Counted from the first letter of the stretch, positions 1 through 5,084 are shown. The stretch is DNA of 5,084 nucleotides from Gammaproteobacteria bacterium (GCA_028821035.1 JAPPHP010000136.1:3431-8514); one strand, 5' to 3'. Notes: generated by a model from the sequence alone, not told the origin. A program made the numbers and translations.

Positions 1-34
1 GGGGCCCGCCCGCCGGCCGCCCCCCCCCCCCGCC
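1..34. other. G/C-only low-complexity window edge (probable sequence artefact)
   Basis: The first 34 bases contain no A or T and include a run of 12 C at 20-31. In the purL frame they encode mostly Pro, Ala, Arg and Gly, where PurL normally has a conserved segment leading into RLGGS. Recognisable PurL resumes at about base 31. The reading frame is intact across the junction. This looks like poor base calling or assembly at a contig edge rather than real biology. Confidence 0.6.
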
Positions 35-1362
35 TCGGCGGCAGCGTCCTGGCCCAGTGCCACGGGCAACTGGGGACCCCGGTCCCGGACGTCGACGATC
101 CGGGTGGTCTCCGCGACCTCATCGACTTCGTGCAACGCGCGCGCCGCGAGTTCCGCGTGCTCGCCTATCACGACCGCTCCGACGGCGGGCTCATCGTGAC
201 GCTCCTCGAGATGGCGTTCGCCGGGCGGGTCGGACTCGAGGTGACCGAAACGGGTCTCGACGCGCTCTTCGCGGAGGAGATCGGGGTGGTGCTGGCCGTG
301 CCGAAGGCCCAGCGCGCCGCGCTCGCGGCCGCCGCCACGGAGGCGGGCCTGCACGCGAGCCCCGTCGCCTTGCCGCGCCACGACGACCGGGTGCGCATCG
401 GCGAGTACGAGACCACGCGTGCCGCGCTCGAGCGGCTGTGGAGCGAGACCAGCTACCGCATGCAGTCCCTGCGGGACGACCGGGGCTGCGCGGAGGAGGA
501 GTTCGAGGGCATCGACCTGGGCGCCTACCGGTCCGTGACGCGTCTCGGCTTCGACGCGCGCAAGGACGTGGCGGCGCCCTTCGTGGCGACGGGAGCGCGG
601 CCGCGCGCCGCAATCCTCAGGGACCAGGGAGTCAACGGGCAGGTGGAGATGGCCGCGGCCTTCCACCGTGCCGGCTTCGAGGCGGTGGACGTGCACATGT
701 CGGACCTCTTCGAGCAACGCCGCTCCCTTGCGGACTTCGCGGTGCTGGCGACATGTGGGGGGTTCTCGTACGGAGACGTCCTCGGCGGCGGTGGCGGGTG
801 GGCCAAGTCCATCCTCTTCGACGCCCGCGTCCGCGACGTGTTCGCTGCTTTCTTCGCGCGGTCCGACACGCTGACGCTGGGCGTCTGCAACGGCTGCCAG
901 ATGCTCTCGCAGATCAAGTCACTCGTCCCGGGCGCGGTGGCATGGCCCAGGTTCGTCCGCAACCGCTCCGAGCAGTTCGAGGGCCGGTCCGTGGTCGTGC
1001 GGGTAGGCTCCACGGGCTCGCCCTGGCTCGAGGGCATGGTCGGCAGCGTCCTGCCGATCGCGGTGGCGCACGGGGAGGGACGCGTGGAGTTCGACGCGCC
1101 GGAGTGGGACTCCCGGCAGGCGCGGACCGTGTTGCGCTACGTGGACGGTATCGGCCAGCCGACGGAGCGCTATCCGCTGAATCCGAACGGTTCGCAGGGC
1201 GGTGTTGCCGGGCTCACCTCGATCGACGGGCGCGCCCTCATCATGATGCCGCATCCCGAACGGGTGTTCCGCGCGATCCAGCACTCCTGGTGCCCGCCGG
1301 AGTGGGAAGGCGACGGACCGTGGCTGCGGCTCTTCCGCAACGCCCGCGTCGCCCTCGGCTGA
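1..1362 (+). CDS. purL: Phosphoribosylformylglycinamidine synthase, long single-chain form (5'-truncated)
   Basis: This enzyme catalyses the fourth step of purine synthesis: FGAR plus glutamine plus ATP gives FGAM in the cytosol. The frame is open from base 1, so the N-terminal two thirds (about 840 of the usual 1,290 residues) lie outside the window. Counting codon 1 at base 1, the visible part starts with the end of an AIRS-type domain (RLGGSVLAQ, then YHDRSDGG at residues 56-63). A complete class I glutamine amidotransferase domain follows from about residue 198 (GARPRAAILRDQGVN). In it, GGFSYGDVLG is at 253-262, the nucleophile is Cys296 in LGVCNGCQM, and the His418/Glu420 pair lies in MMPHPERVFR. 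The C-terminus RNARVALG matches the usual end of proteobacterial PurL. The single-chain form needs no PurQ or PurS. The first 11 codons, encoded by a G/C-only run, do not look like PurL and are probably bad sequence. The next gene follows after 25 bp. Confidence 0.97.
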   Translation, partial: GARPPAAPPPRLGGSVLAQCHGQLGTPVPDVDDPGGLRDLIDFVQRARREFRVLAYHDRSDGGLIVTLLEMAFAGRVGLEVTETGLDALFAEEIGVVLAVPKAQRAALAAAATEAGLHASPVALPRHDDRVRIGEYETTRAALERLWSETSYRMQSLRDDRGCAEEEFEGIDLGAYRSVTRLGFDARKDVAAPFVATGARPRAAILRDQGVNGQVEMAAAFHRAGFEAVDVHMSDLFEQRRSLADFAVLATCGGFSYGDVLGGGGGWAKSILFDARVRDVFAAFFARSDTLTLGVCNGCQMLSQIKSLVPGAVAWPRFVRNRSEQFEGRSVVVRVGSTGSPWLEGMVGSVLPIAVAHGEGRVEFDAPEWDSRQARTVLRYVDGIGQPTERYPLNPNGSQGGVAGLTSIDGRALIMMPHPERVFRAIQHSWCPPEWEGDGPWLRLFRNARVALG

Positions 1363-1387
1363 CCTCCGGCTGGCCCGACGAGCGCCT

Positions 1388-2380
1388 GTGCGGACGCTCC
1401 CTCCAGAGTTGGACCTGCCGACCGCCACCGACGTGGAGCGCGCGGCGGGGCGCATCCGTCCGTTCGCCCGGCGCACGCCCGTCCTGACCGCCACGTCGCT
1501 GGACGCGCTGTTCGGCGTGCGGCTCTTCTTCAAGTGCGAGAACTTCCAGCGCGTCGGCGCGTTCAAGTTCCGCGGCGCCTGCAACGCCGTGCAGTCGCTG
1601 TCCGAGGCCGACGCCGCCCGCGGCGTGGCGACGCACTCCTCGGGCAACCACGGCGCGGCGCTCGCCCTGGCCGCCCGGCTTCGCGGCGTGCCCTGCACGG
1701 TGGTCGTGCCGCGCAGCGCGCCGGAGGTCAAGCGGGCCGCCGTCGCGGCGTACGGCGCGGACGTCGTCCTGTGCGAACCGACGCTGGAGGCACGGGAGAC
1801 GACGCTCGCGAAGGCGGTCGCGGAGTCCGGCCAGGTGGTCGTGCATCCCTACGACGACGCGCGCGTGATCGCGGGACAGGGGACCGCGGCGCTCGAGCTG
1901 GTCCACGAAGTCCCGGACCTGGACATCCTGCTCGTTCCGATCGGGGGCGGCGGACTCGCTTCGGGCACGGCGCTGGCGGTGCGCGGGGCATCTCCCGGGA
2001 CATCTCCCGGGACATCTCCGGGGACCAGAGTCGTGGCGGTCGAGCCGCTGGGCGCCGACGACGCGTACCGGTCGTTCCGTAGCGGCGAGCTGCTACCCTC
2101 CATCGCCCCCGACACCATCGCGGACGGCCTCCTCACGTCCCTCGGCGTGCGGAACTTCGAGCTGGTAAGGCGCCACGTCGACGACATCGTGCGGGTCTCC
2201 GAAGAGGCCATCGCCCGCGCGATGCGACTGGTCTGGGAGCGCATGAAGATCGTCGTCGAGCCGTCCGCCGCCGTGCCCCTCGCCGCGTTGCTGGACGGCG
2301 CGCTCGACGGGCTGGCCGGACAGCGCGTCGGCATCGTCCTCTCCGGCGGCAACGTGGACCTCGATCGCCTGCCCTGGTAA
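1388..2380 (+). CDS. PLP-dependent serine racemase / threonine (threo-3-hydroxyaspartate) dehydratase family enzyme
   Basis: This is a fold-type II PLP enzyme of 330 aa that probably removes ammonia from a hydroxy-amino acid (serine, threonine or threo-3-hydroxyaspartate) or racemises serine, in the cytosol. The PLP lysine is Lys60 in GAFKFRGA. THSSGNHG at 82-89 is the substrate loop; its Ser85 lines up with the catalytic re-face Ser84 of mammalian serine racemase. GGGGLASG at 186-193 holds the PLP phosphate, and SGGNVD is at 319-324. EPLGADD at 219-225 matches the Glu/Ala/Asp divalent-metal site of serine racemase (EPSNADD). WERMKIVVEPSAA is also shared with that group. There is no C-terminal ACT domain, so it is not the biosynthetic IlvA type. 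GTG at 1388 is chosen for length and has no clear Shine-Dalgarno sequence; GTG 1433 is an alternative. An SPGT triplication at 202-213 is unusual. Substrate is not decidable from sequence alone. Confidence 0.9.
   Translation: MRTLPPELDLPTATDVERAAGRIRPFARRTPVLTATSLDALFGVRLFFKCENFQRVGAFKFRGACNAVQSLSEADAARGVATHSSGNHGAALALAARLRGVPCTVVVPRSAPEVKRAAVAAYGADVVLCEPTLEARETTLAKAVAESGQVVVHPYDDARVIAGQGTAALELVHEVPDLDILLVPIGGGGLASGTALAVRGASPGTSPGTSPGTRVVAVEPLGADDAYRSFRSGELLPSIAPDTIADGLLTSLGVRNFELVRRHVDDIVRVSEEAIARAMRLVWERMKIVVEPSAAVPLAALLDGALDGLAGQRVGIVLSGGNVDLDRLPW
1991..2026 (+). repeat. Three in-frame copies of a 12-bp tandem repeat (SPGT x3)
   Basis: The unit TCTCCCGGGACA is present three times back to back (1991-2002, 2003-2014 and 2015-2026). 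The last copy differs at two third-codon positions (TCTCCGGGGACC). It encodes Ser-Pro-Gly-Thr three times at residues 202-213 of the dehydratase, between the helix after the Gly-rich loop and the strand RVVAVEP. Relatives usually carry a single short turn of this kind here, so two units (8 residues) look like an insertion, probably by replication slippage. Multiples of 12 keep the frame. Confidence 0.9.
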
Positions 2381-2391
2381 CGGGCGGGAAC

Positions 2392-2399
2392 AGGGGGAG
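2392..2399 (+). promoter_or_regulatory. Ribosome binding site of the TSUP permease gene
   Basis: AGGGGGAG lies 5 bases before GTG 2405. It supports this GTG as the start of the permease, in the 24-bp gap after the dehydratase stop codon. Confidence 0.6.
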
Positions 2400-2404
2400 C
2401 TACC

Positions 2405-3166
2405 GTGGACTGGGCGACCCTGGCCGCCTTCCTCGCGATGGTCGCGATCGGGACCTACGTCCAGGCCGTGACCGGCTTCGCGATGGCCCTCGTGCTGATG
2501 GCGCTGGTCGCGGCGTTCGGACTGCTGCCGATCCCGGCAGCCGCGGCGGTGACCGCGCTCCTCACCGCCACGATGGCGGCGGCGTTCCTGCACGGGCAAT
2601 GGCGCCTGGTGGACAGGCGCCTCGTCTGGCCTTTGCTCATCGGCAATGCCCCGGGAGTGCTGTGCGGTCTCGCGCTGCTGACCTGGCTCGGCGCGCGCGA
2701 AATGGAAGTCGTGCGGCTCGTGTTCGGGCTGTTCGCCGTGACCGCGGGCGCGTCCGTGATCCTGCGCCCGGTGCCGCGCCCCGGGCGGTCCCCGCGGTGG
2801 GAAACCGGCGTCTTCGGTGGGCTCGGCGGCGTGTTCGCGGGCCTGTTCGCGGTGGGCGGACCCGTCATGGCGTATCACCTCTACCGCCAGCCGGTCGCGC
2901 TCGCCGAGGTCCGGGCGACGCTGGCGGTCCTGTTCCTCGTCGGCAACGCGGGGCGCTCGGTGGCGGTCGGCGCCACGGGAGACCTCGACGCGACGACGCT
3001 GACGCTGTTCGCCGCCGGACTGCCGGTCGTGTTCGCGTTCACGGCCCTGGGCCGCAGGTTCCCGCCGTCGCTTTCCGACGGGAACATGCGGCGATTGAGC
3101 AGTGTGCTGGTGGTCGCGGTGGGCGCCTTTGTCGGAGGGACGGCGATCCTGAGGCTGGCGGGGTAG
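2405..3166 (+). CDS. TSUP (TauE/SafE, DUF81) family membrane permease
   Basis: This is an inner-membrane protein of 253 aa, a normal length for the TauE/SafE family, whose members are thought to export or import sulfite, sulfonates or small organic acids. It has about eight hydrophobic segments: roughly 4-20, 24-41, 45-62, 74-95, 101-120, 135-158, 165-185 and 195-213, with a last one near 230-250. The two internal halves show the family pattern of glycine-rich helices: QAVTGFAMALVL at 20-31 in the first half, and GGVFAGLFAVGGPVMAYHL at 141-159 in the second. Between them is a basic loop (RPVPRPGRSPR). The start is GTG with a good ribosome binding site. It follows the PLP enzyme by 24 bp, so it may move the substrate or product of that enzyme, but this is inference from position only. 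The cargo is unknown. Confidence 0.88.
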   Translation: MDWATLAAFLAMVAIGTYVQAVTGFAMALVLMALVAAFGLLPIPAAAAVTALLTATMAAAFLHGQWRLVDRRLVWPLLIGNAPGVLCGLALLTWLGAREMEVVRLVFGLFAVTAGASVILRPVPRPGRSPRWETGVFGGLGGVFAGLFAVGGPVMAYHLYRQPVALAEVRATLAVLFLVGNAGRSVAVGATGDLDATTLTLFAAGLPVVFAFTALGRRFPPSLSDGNMRRLSSVLVVAVGAFVGGTAILRLAG

Positions 3167-3185
3167 CGATCCGGTTGTATCGCCG
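3141..3185. terminator. Weak inverted repeats at the convergent gene junction (possible terminator)
   Basis: The permease stop (TAG 3164-3166) and the stop of the minus-strand gene (ending at 3191) face each other across 24 bp. CGGCGAT at 3141-3147 is complementary to ATCGCCG at 3179-3185. A shorter stem, GCGAT 3166-3170 with ATCGC 3179-3183, uses part of the same bases. There is no T-run on either strand, so intrinsic termination is uncertain. Confidence 0.2.
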
Positions 3186-3190
3186 GGGGG

Positions 3191-4063
3191 TTAGTGTCGC
3201 TCCGTCGTCCGGTCCTCCAGTTCGTAGAACTCCCCGAGCCCTGCCAGGTCCGAGAACTCGCGATAGACGGCGAACCGCCGGGCGAGGGGGACGCCGGTGT
3301 CTCCGTCGCGCTGGTAGGCGGCGTGGGCGGCGCGCATGGCGTCCACGGCCACGGTATGCGCGGTGAAAGGGTCGATCACCAGGCGCCAGCCCAGGCTTCG
3401 CCACGCGTCGGGCGAACGCGCGTCCATGGCCGCGATGGTGGCGACCGGCACCGGAACGCGTTGGGCGGCCTGCGCCCACTCCTCGTCGTTCGAGGGCATC
3501 AGCATGACCAGGTCCGCCCCGGCGTCGCCGTAGGCGAGACAGCGCTCGACGGCCGCTTCGAAACTCTCGTTGCGGACCGCCCCCGTGCGGGCGACGACGA
3601 CGAAGTCCGGGTCGCGCCGGGCGTCGACGGCGGCGCGGATCCGGTCCTCCATGGCGCCGGTGGACACCAGGTGCTCGATGCCTCGGTGGTGGCTGACCCG
3701 TTTCGGCGCCACCTGATCCTCGATCTCGATGCCGGCGGCGCCGGTCGCCTCGATCTCCCGGATCGTGCGCACCATGTGCACCGGGTCGCCGAAGCCGACG
3801 CCGCCGTCCACGATGAGCGGTAGCTCCGAACGCGCCGTGATCCGGCGGGCTGCCTCGGTGAGTTCCGTGAGTGTCAGGAGTGCCTCGGACACCGCGAGTT
3901 CGTAGCCGAGCGCGCCGCCCGAGAGGTAGCCGGCCCGGAATCCCAGTGACTCGGTGAGGCGGGCCTGCAAGGGGGTCAGGCACAGGGGCGCGATCACAGT
4001 GTCGGCCCCGGCCAGGGCGGTCCGCAGCCGCGATGCCGCACGCGTCTCCCGATAGTCGTCCAC
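3191..4063 (-). CDS. Isocitrate lyase / phosphoenolpyruvate mutase superfamily protein
   Basis: This is a cytosolic TIM-barrel protein of 290 aa in the superfamily that makes or breaks C-C or P-C bonds of small 2-oxo or hydroxy acids (PEP mutase, methylisocitrate lyase, oxaloacetate decarboxylase and relatives). Visible hallmarks are PLCLTPLQARLTESLGF at 26-42, GYLSGGALG at 45-53, LIVDGGVGFGD at 83-93, GAAGIEIEDQVAPKR at 108-122, RRDPDFVVVART in the middle, and GADLVMLMP further on. The usual DxDxGfG metal motif reads DGGVGFG here: Asp86 is kept and the second Asp is Gly88. The Glu of the next metal-site position is present (Glu115). The lyase motif K(K/R)CGH reads KRVSH at 121-125, so the catalytic Cys is absent; isocitrate or methylisocitrate lyase activity is therefore unlikely. 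The start is GTG at 4063 with GAGGAA six bases upstream. An upstream open extension is rejected because it runs through the divergent gene. Exact reaction unknown. Confidence 0.88.
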   Translation of the reverse strand: MDDYRETRAASRLRTALAGADTVIAPLCLTPLQARLTESLGFRAGYLSGGALGYELAVSEALLTLTELTEAARRITARSELPLIVDGGVGFGDPVHMVRTIREIEATGAAGIEIEDQVAPKRVSHHRGIEHLVSTGAMEDRIRAAVDARRDPDFVVVARTGAVRNESFEAAVERCLAYGDAGADLVMLMPSNDEEWAQAAQRVPVPVATIAAMDARSPDAWRSLGWRLVIDPFTAHTVAVDAMRAAHAAYQRDGDTGVPLARRFAVYREFSDLAGLGEFYELEDRTTERH

Positions 4064-4069
4064 GTTCCG

Positions 4070-4075
4070 TTCCTC
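4070..4075 (-). promoter_or_regulatory. Ribosome binding site of the PEP mutase-family gene
   Basis: On the minus strand GAGGAA lies six bases before GTG 4063. This decides the start against the frame's longer upstream extension and against ATG 4111, which lacks a comparable site. Confidence 0.6.
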
Positions 4076-4150
4076 AGTTTCCGGCGTTCCGATCGCCTGT
4101 CGAGTGCGTATCATGGGCGCTGCGACGGGAAGGCCGCAATCGGCGGCGTC

Positions 4151-4155
4151 GGAGG
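4151..4155 (+). promoter_or_regulatory. Ribosome binding site of the [2Fe-2S] subunit gene
   Basis: GGAGG lies five bases before ATG 4161. It favours this ATG over an in-frame ATG at 4104, which would add 19 non-conserved residues. Confidence 0.75.
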
Positions 4156-4160
4156 ACTCC

Positions 4161-4625
4161 ATGACGGAACTGACGGTCAACGGCCAGGCACACGCCCTGG
4201 ACGCCGACCCCGCAACCCCGCTTCTTTGGGTGTTGCGCGACCACCTGAATCTCACCGGCACGAAGTACGGCTGCGGCATCTCCCGGTGCGGCGCGTGTAC
4301 GGTGCATCTCGACGGCGCGCCGGTGCGTTCCTGCGTGACGCCGCTCGCCGCGGCGGCCGGGAAGCAGGTCACCACCATCGAGGGGCTGTCGGAGGACGCG
4401 AGTCACCCCGTCCAGCGGGCCTGGATCGAGCACGACGTGCCGCAGTGCGGCTACTGCCAGTCGGGCCAGATCATGGCGGCCGCGGCGCTGTTAGCGACCA
4501 ACGCGGCGCCGACCGACGACGAGATCGATGCGGCCATGACCAACGTATGCCGCTGCGGGACCTACCAGCGGGTGCGCCGGGGCGTCCATCGCGCGGCGGA
4601 GTTGGCGCGGACGGAGGAGGCCTGA
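4161..4625 (+). CDS. Two-[2Fe-2S] small subunit of a xanthine dehydrogenase-family molybdenum hydroxylase (IorA-like)
   Basis: This is the electron-transfer subunit (154 aa) of a molybdenum hydroxylase. It passes electrons from the Mo-cofactor subunit through two [2Fe-2S] clusters. The N-terminal plant-ferredoxin domain carries Cys38, Cys43, Cys46 and Cys58 (pattern CGISRCGAC, then a fourth Cys after 11 residues). The C-terminal helical domain carries Cys96 and Cys99 (QCGYCQSGQ) and Cys130 and Cys132 (CRCGTY). All eight ligands are present and the length is typical. MTELTVNG is a normal N-terminus for the family. The large subunit follows after one base, the arrangement of isoquinoline 1-oxidoreductase IorA-IorB. 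The same architecture serves aldehyde and other N-heterocycle dehydrogenases, so the substrate is open. No FAD subunit gene is seen here. No signal peptide is visible, so export would have to be together with the Tat-tagged partner. Confidence 0.95.
   Translation: MTELTVNGQAHALDADPATPLLWVLRDHLNLTGTKYGCGISRCGACTVHLDGAPVRSCVTPLAAAAGKQVTTIEGLSEDASHPVQRAWIEHDVPQCGYCQSGQIMAAAALLATNAAPTDDEIDAAMTNVCRCGTYQRVRRGVHRAAELARTEEA
4613..4620 (+). promoter_or_regulatory. Ribosome binding site of the molybdopterin-binding subunit gene
   Basis: GGAGGAGG sits inside the last codons of the small-subunit gene, six bases before ATG 4627. It is a strong match to the anti-Shine-Dalgarno sequence and, with the one-base gap between stop and start, indicates translational coupling of the two subunits. 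Confidence 0.75.
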
Positions 4626-4626
4626 C

Positions 4627-5084
4627 ATGAACCGACGACGTTTCCTGAAGGCCACCGCGAGCTCGACCGGCGGGCTCGTGCTCGCGTTCCACCTGCCGGC
4701 CCTCGGCAACGCCCGGCCGTTCGACGGCGCGGACCTGGCAGGCGAGATCAACGCCTGGCTGGTGATCGACCCGGACGATACCGTGACCATCCGCGTCGCG
4801 CAGTCCGAGATGGGCGAAGGCGTGTTCACGAGCCTGCCCATGATCGTCGCGGACGAACTCGGAGCGGACTGGAACAAGGTGCGTGCCGAGTACGCCGACG
4901 CCAACCGCAGCCTCCGGGAGGACCGTGTCTACGACCGCATGGGCACCGGCGGCAGCCGGGCGATCGTGCACAGCCGGCCGTACCTGCAGGCTGCCGGCGC
5001 GAACGCGCGCGAGCGCCTGGTGCGCGCCGCCGCGAACGGGTGGGGGGTGGTTTTTTTTTATTTAACGGCCGCCGACTCGCGTGG
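4627..5084 (+). CDS. Molybdopterin-binding large subunit of a xanthine dehydrogenase-family hydroxylase (IorB-like), 3'-truncated
   Basis: This is the start of the catalytic Mo-cofactor subunit; 152 residues are visible of a protein that in this family is usually over 700 aa. The N-terminus MNRRRFLKATASSTGG followed by LVLAFHLPAL is a twin-arginine (Tat) signal, so the folded enzyme is probably exported to the periplasm. The first aldehyde oxidase/xanthine dehydrogenase repeat follows, with INAWLVIDPDDTVTI (about 41-55), QSEMGEGVFTSLPMIVADEL at 59-78, and MGTGGSRA at 105-112, all typical of IorB-type proteins. The frame stays open to the window end. The segment VVFFY encoded at 5048-5062 does not fit the family, which usually has something like VPAAE there, and is probably bad sequence. 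It forms an operon with the [2Fe-2S] subunit. Electrons probably go to a cytochrome rather than NAD, inferred from the two-subunit layout and the Tat signal. Confidence 0.93.
   Translation, partial: MNRRRFLKATASSTGGLVLAFHLPALGNARPFDGADLAGEINAWLVIDPDDTVTIRVAQSEMGEGVFTSLPMIVADELGADWNKVRAEYADANRSLREDRVYDRMGTGGSRAIVHSRPYLQAAGANARERLVRAAANGWGVVFFYLTAADSR
5051..5065. other. A/T-only run near the window end (probable sequence artefact)
   Basis: The 15 bases TTTTTTTTTATTTAA contain no G or C, in a gene otherwise near 70% G+C. They directly follow the G-rich TGGGGGGTGG. In the large-subunit frame they give Phe-Phe-Tyr-Leu at a place where relatives have a Pro/Ala/Glu-type turn. The frame is kept, and plausible family sequence (LTAADSR) resumes after it. 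Low-quality base calls near a contig edge are the simplest explanation. Confidence 0.6.

Larger units (their letters stand above)
4064..4160. promoter_or_regulatory. Divergent intergenic region with candidate promoters in both directions
   Basis: These 97 bp separate the minus-strand mutase-like gene from the plus-strand hydroxylase operon and must carry the start signals of both, unless transcripts run in from outside. Plus strand: TTCCGA at 4087-4092, 16 bases, then TATCAT at 4109-4114 (5 of 6 matches to TATAAT). Minus strand: TTGCGG at 4139-4134, 18 bases, then CATGAT at 4115-4110. The two -10 candidates overlap, which would make the promoters mutually exclusive. The -35 matches are poor and no clear operator palindrome is seen. 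Confidence 0.35.

Noticed and set aside
57..1487. 476-codon plus-strand open frame overlapping purL
   Set aside because: It is an Arg/Gly/Ala-rich out-of-frame shadow of purL, as expected at high G+C; it has no recognisable motif and the purL frame is unambiguous.
919..1906. Long minus-strand open frames across the end of purL and the start of the dehydratase
   Set aside because: They span two clear plus-strand genes, have biased composition without domains, and lack a ribosome binding site.
2093..2878. 261-codon minus-strand open frame over the dehydratase and permease
   Set aside because: It is rich in His, Arg, Glu and Gly as a complement of membrane-protein codons; it overlaps two real genes and has no family features.
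3166..3183. Short hairpin GCGAT/ATCGC as a strong intrinsic terminator
   Set aside because: It has only five base pairs and no T-run on either strand; kept only as part of a low-confidence terminator entry.
3039..3983. 314-codon minus-strand open frame over the mutase-like gene
   Set aside because: It is a frame-shifted shadow on the same strand as the real gene, with low-complexity Arg/Gly/Pro content.
4104..4160. Earlier ATG (4104) for the [2Fe-2S] subunit
   Set aside because: It would add 19 non-conserved residues; GGAGG five bases before ATG 4161 and the family N-terminus MTELTVNG support the later start.
4064..4378. N-terminal extension of the mutase-like protein up to ATG 4378
   Set aside because: These 105 codons run antisense through the [2Fe-2S] subunit gene and the intergenic region, do not resemble the family N-terminus, and a good ribosome binding site precedes GTG 4063.
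1..5084. CRISPR arrays, tRNA or rRNA genes, insertion sequences, phage genes
   Set aside because: No repeat-spacer pattern, no cloverleaf-like or rRNA-like stretch, no transposase motif and no terminal inverted repeats were found; almost all of the window is accounted for by protein genes.

Overview
The window is dense bacterial DNA, roughly 70% G+C by eye, with GTG as well as ATG starts and gaps of about 1 to 100 bases between genes. Purine synthesis is represented by the long single-chain PurL, whose C-terminal third closely resembles the proteobacterial enzyme. This points to a high-GC proteobacterium, perhaps gammaproteobacterial, though the phylum is only inferred. Both ends cut through genes, and both carry short low-complexity stretches that look like contig-edge artefacts, so this may be a whole short metagenomic contig.

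Left part, + strand: (1) the 3' third of purL (1-1362), including the full glutamine amidotransferase domain; (2) a single-domain PLP-dependent enzyme of the serine racemase / threonine dehydratase / threo-3-hydroxyaspartate dehydratase group (1388-2380), with a 12-bp repeat present three times inside the gene; (3) a TSUP (TauE/SafE) membrane permease (2405-3166). Gaps of only 24-25 bp suggest that the three genes are co-transcribed.

Middle, - strand: a protein of the isocitrate lyase / PEP mutase superfamily (3191-4063), convergent with the permease. It keeps the TIM-barrel hallmarks but lacks the lyase Cys motif and one of the usual acidic metal-site residues.

Right part, + strand: a two-gene molybdenum hydroxylase operon, divergent from the mutase-like gene across a 97-bp intergenic region. 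It encodes a small subunit with two [2Fe-2S] clusters (4161-4625) and the start of a large molybdopterin-binding subunit with a Tat signal (4627 to the window end). This is the isoquinoline 1-oxidoreductase (IorA/IorB) layout, with no FAD subunit visible. A plausible theme is house-keeping purine synthesis on the left followed by catabolic or accessory enzymes acting on amino, organic and heterocyclic acids. The substrates cannot be read from the sequence. No RNA genes, CRISPR arrays or insertion sequences were found. No clearly novel system is present; the most unusual items are the divergent active site of the mutase-like protein and the repeat expansion in the dehydratase.
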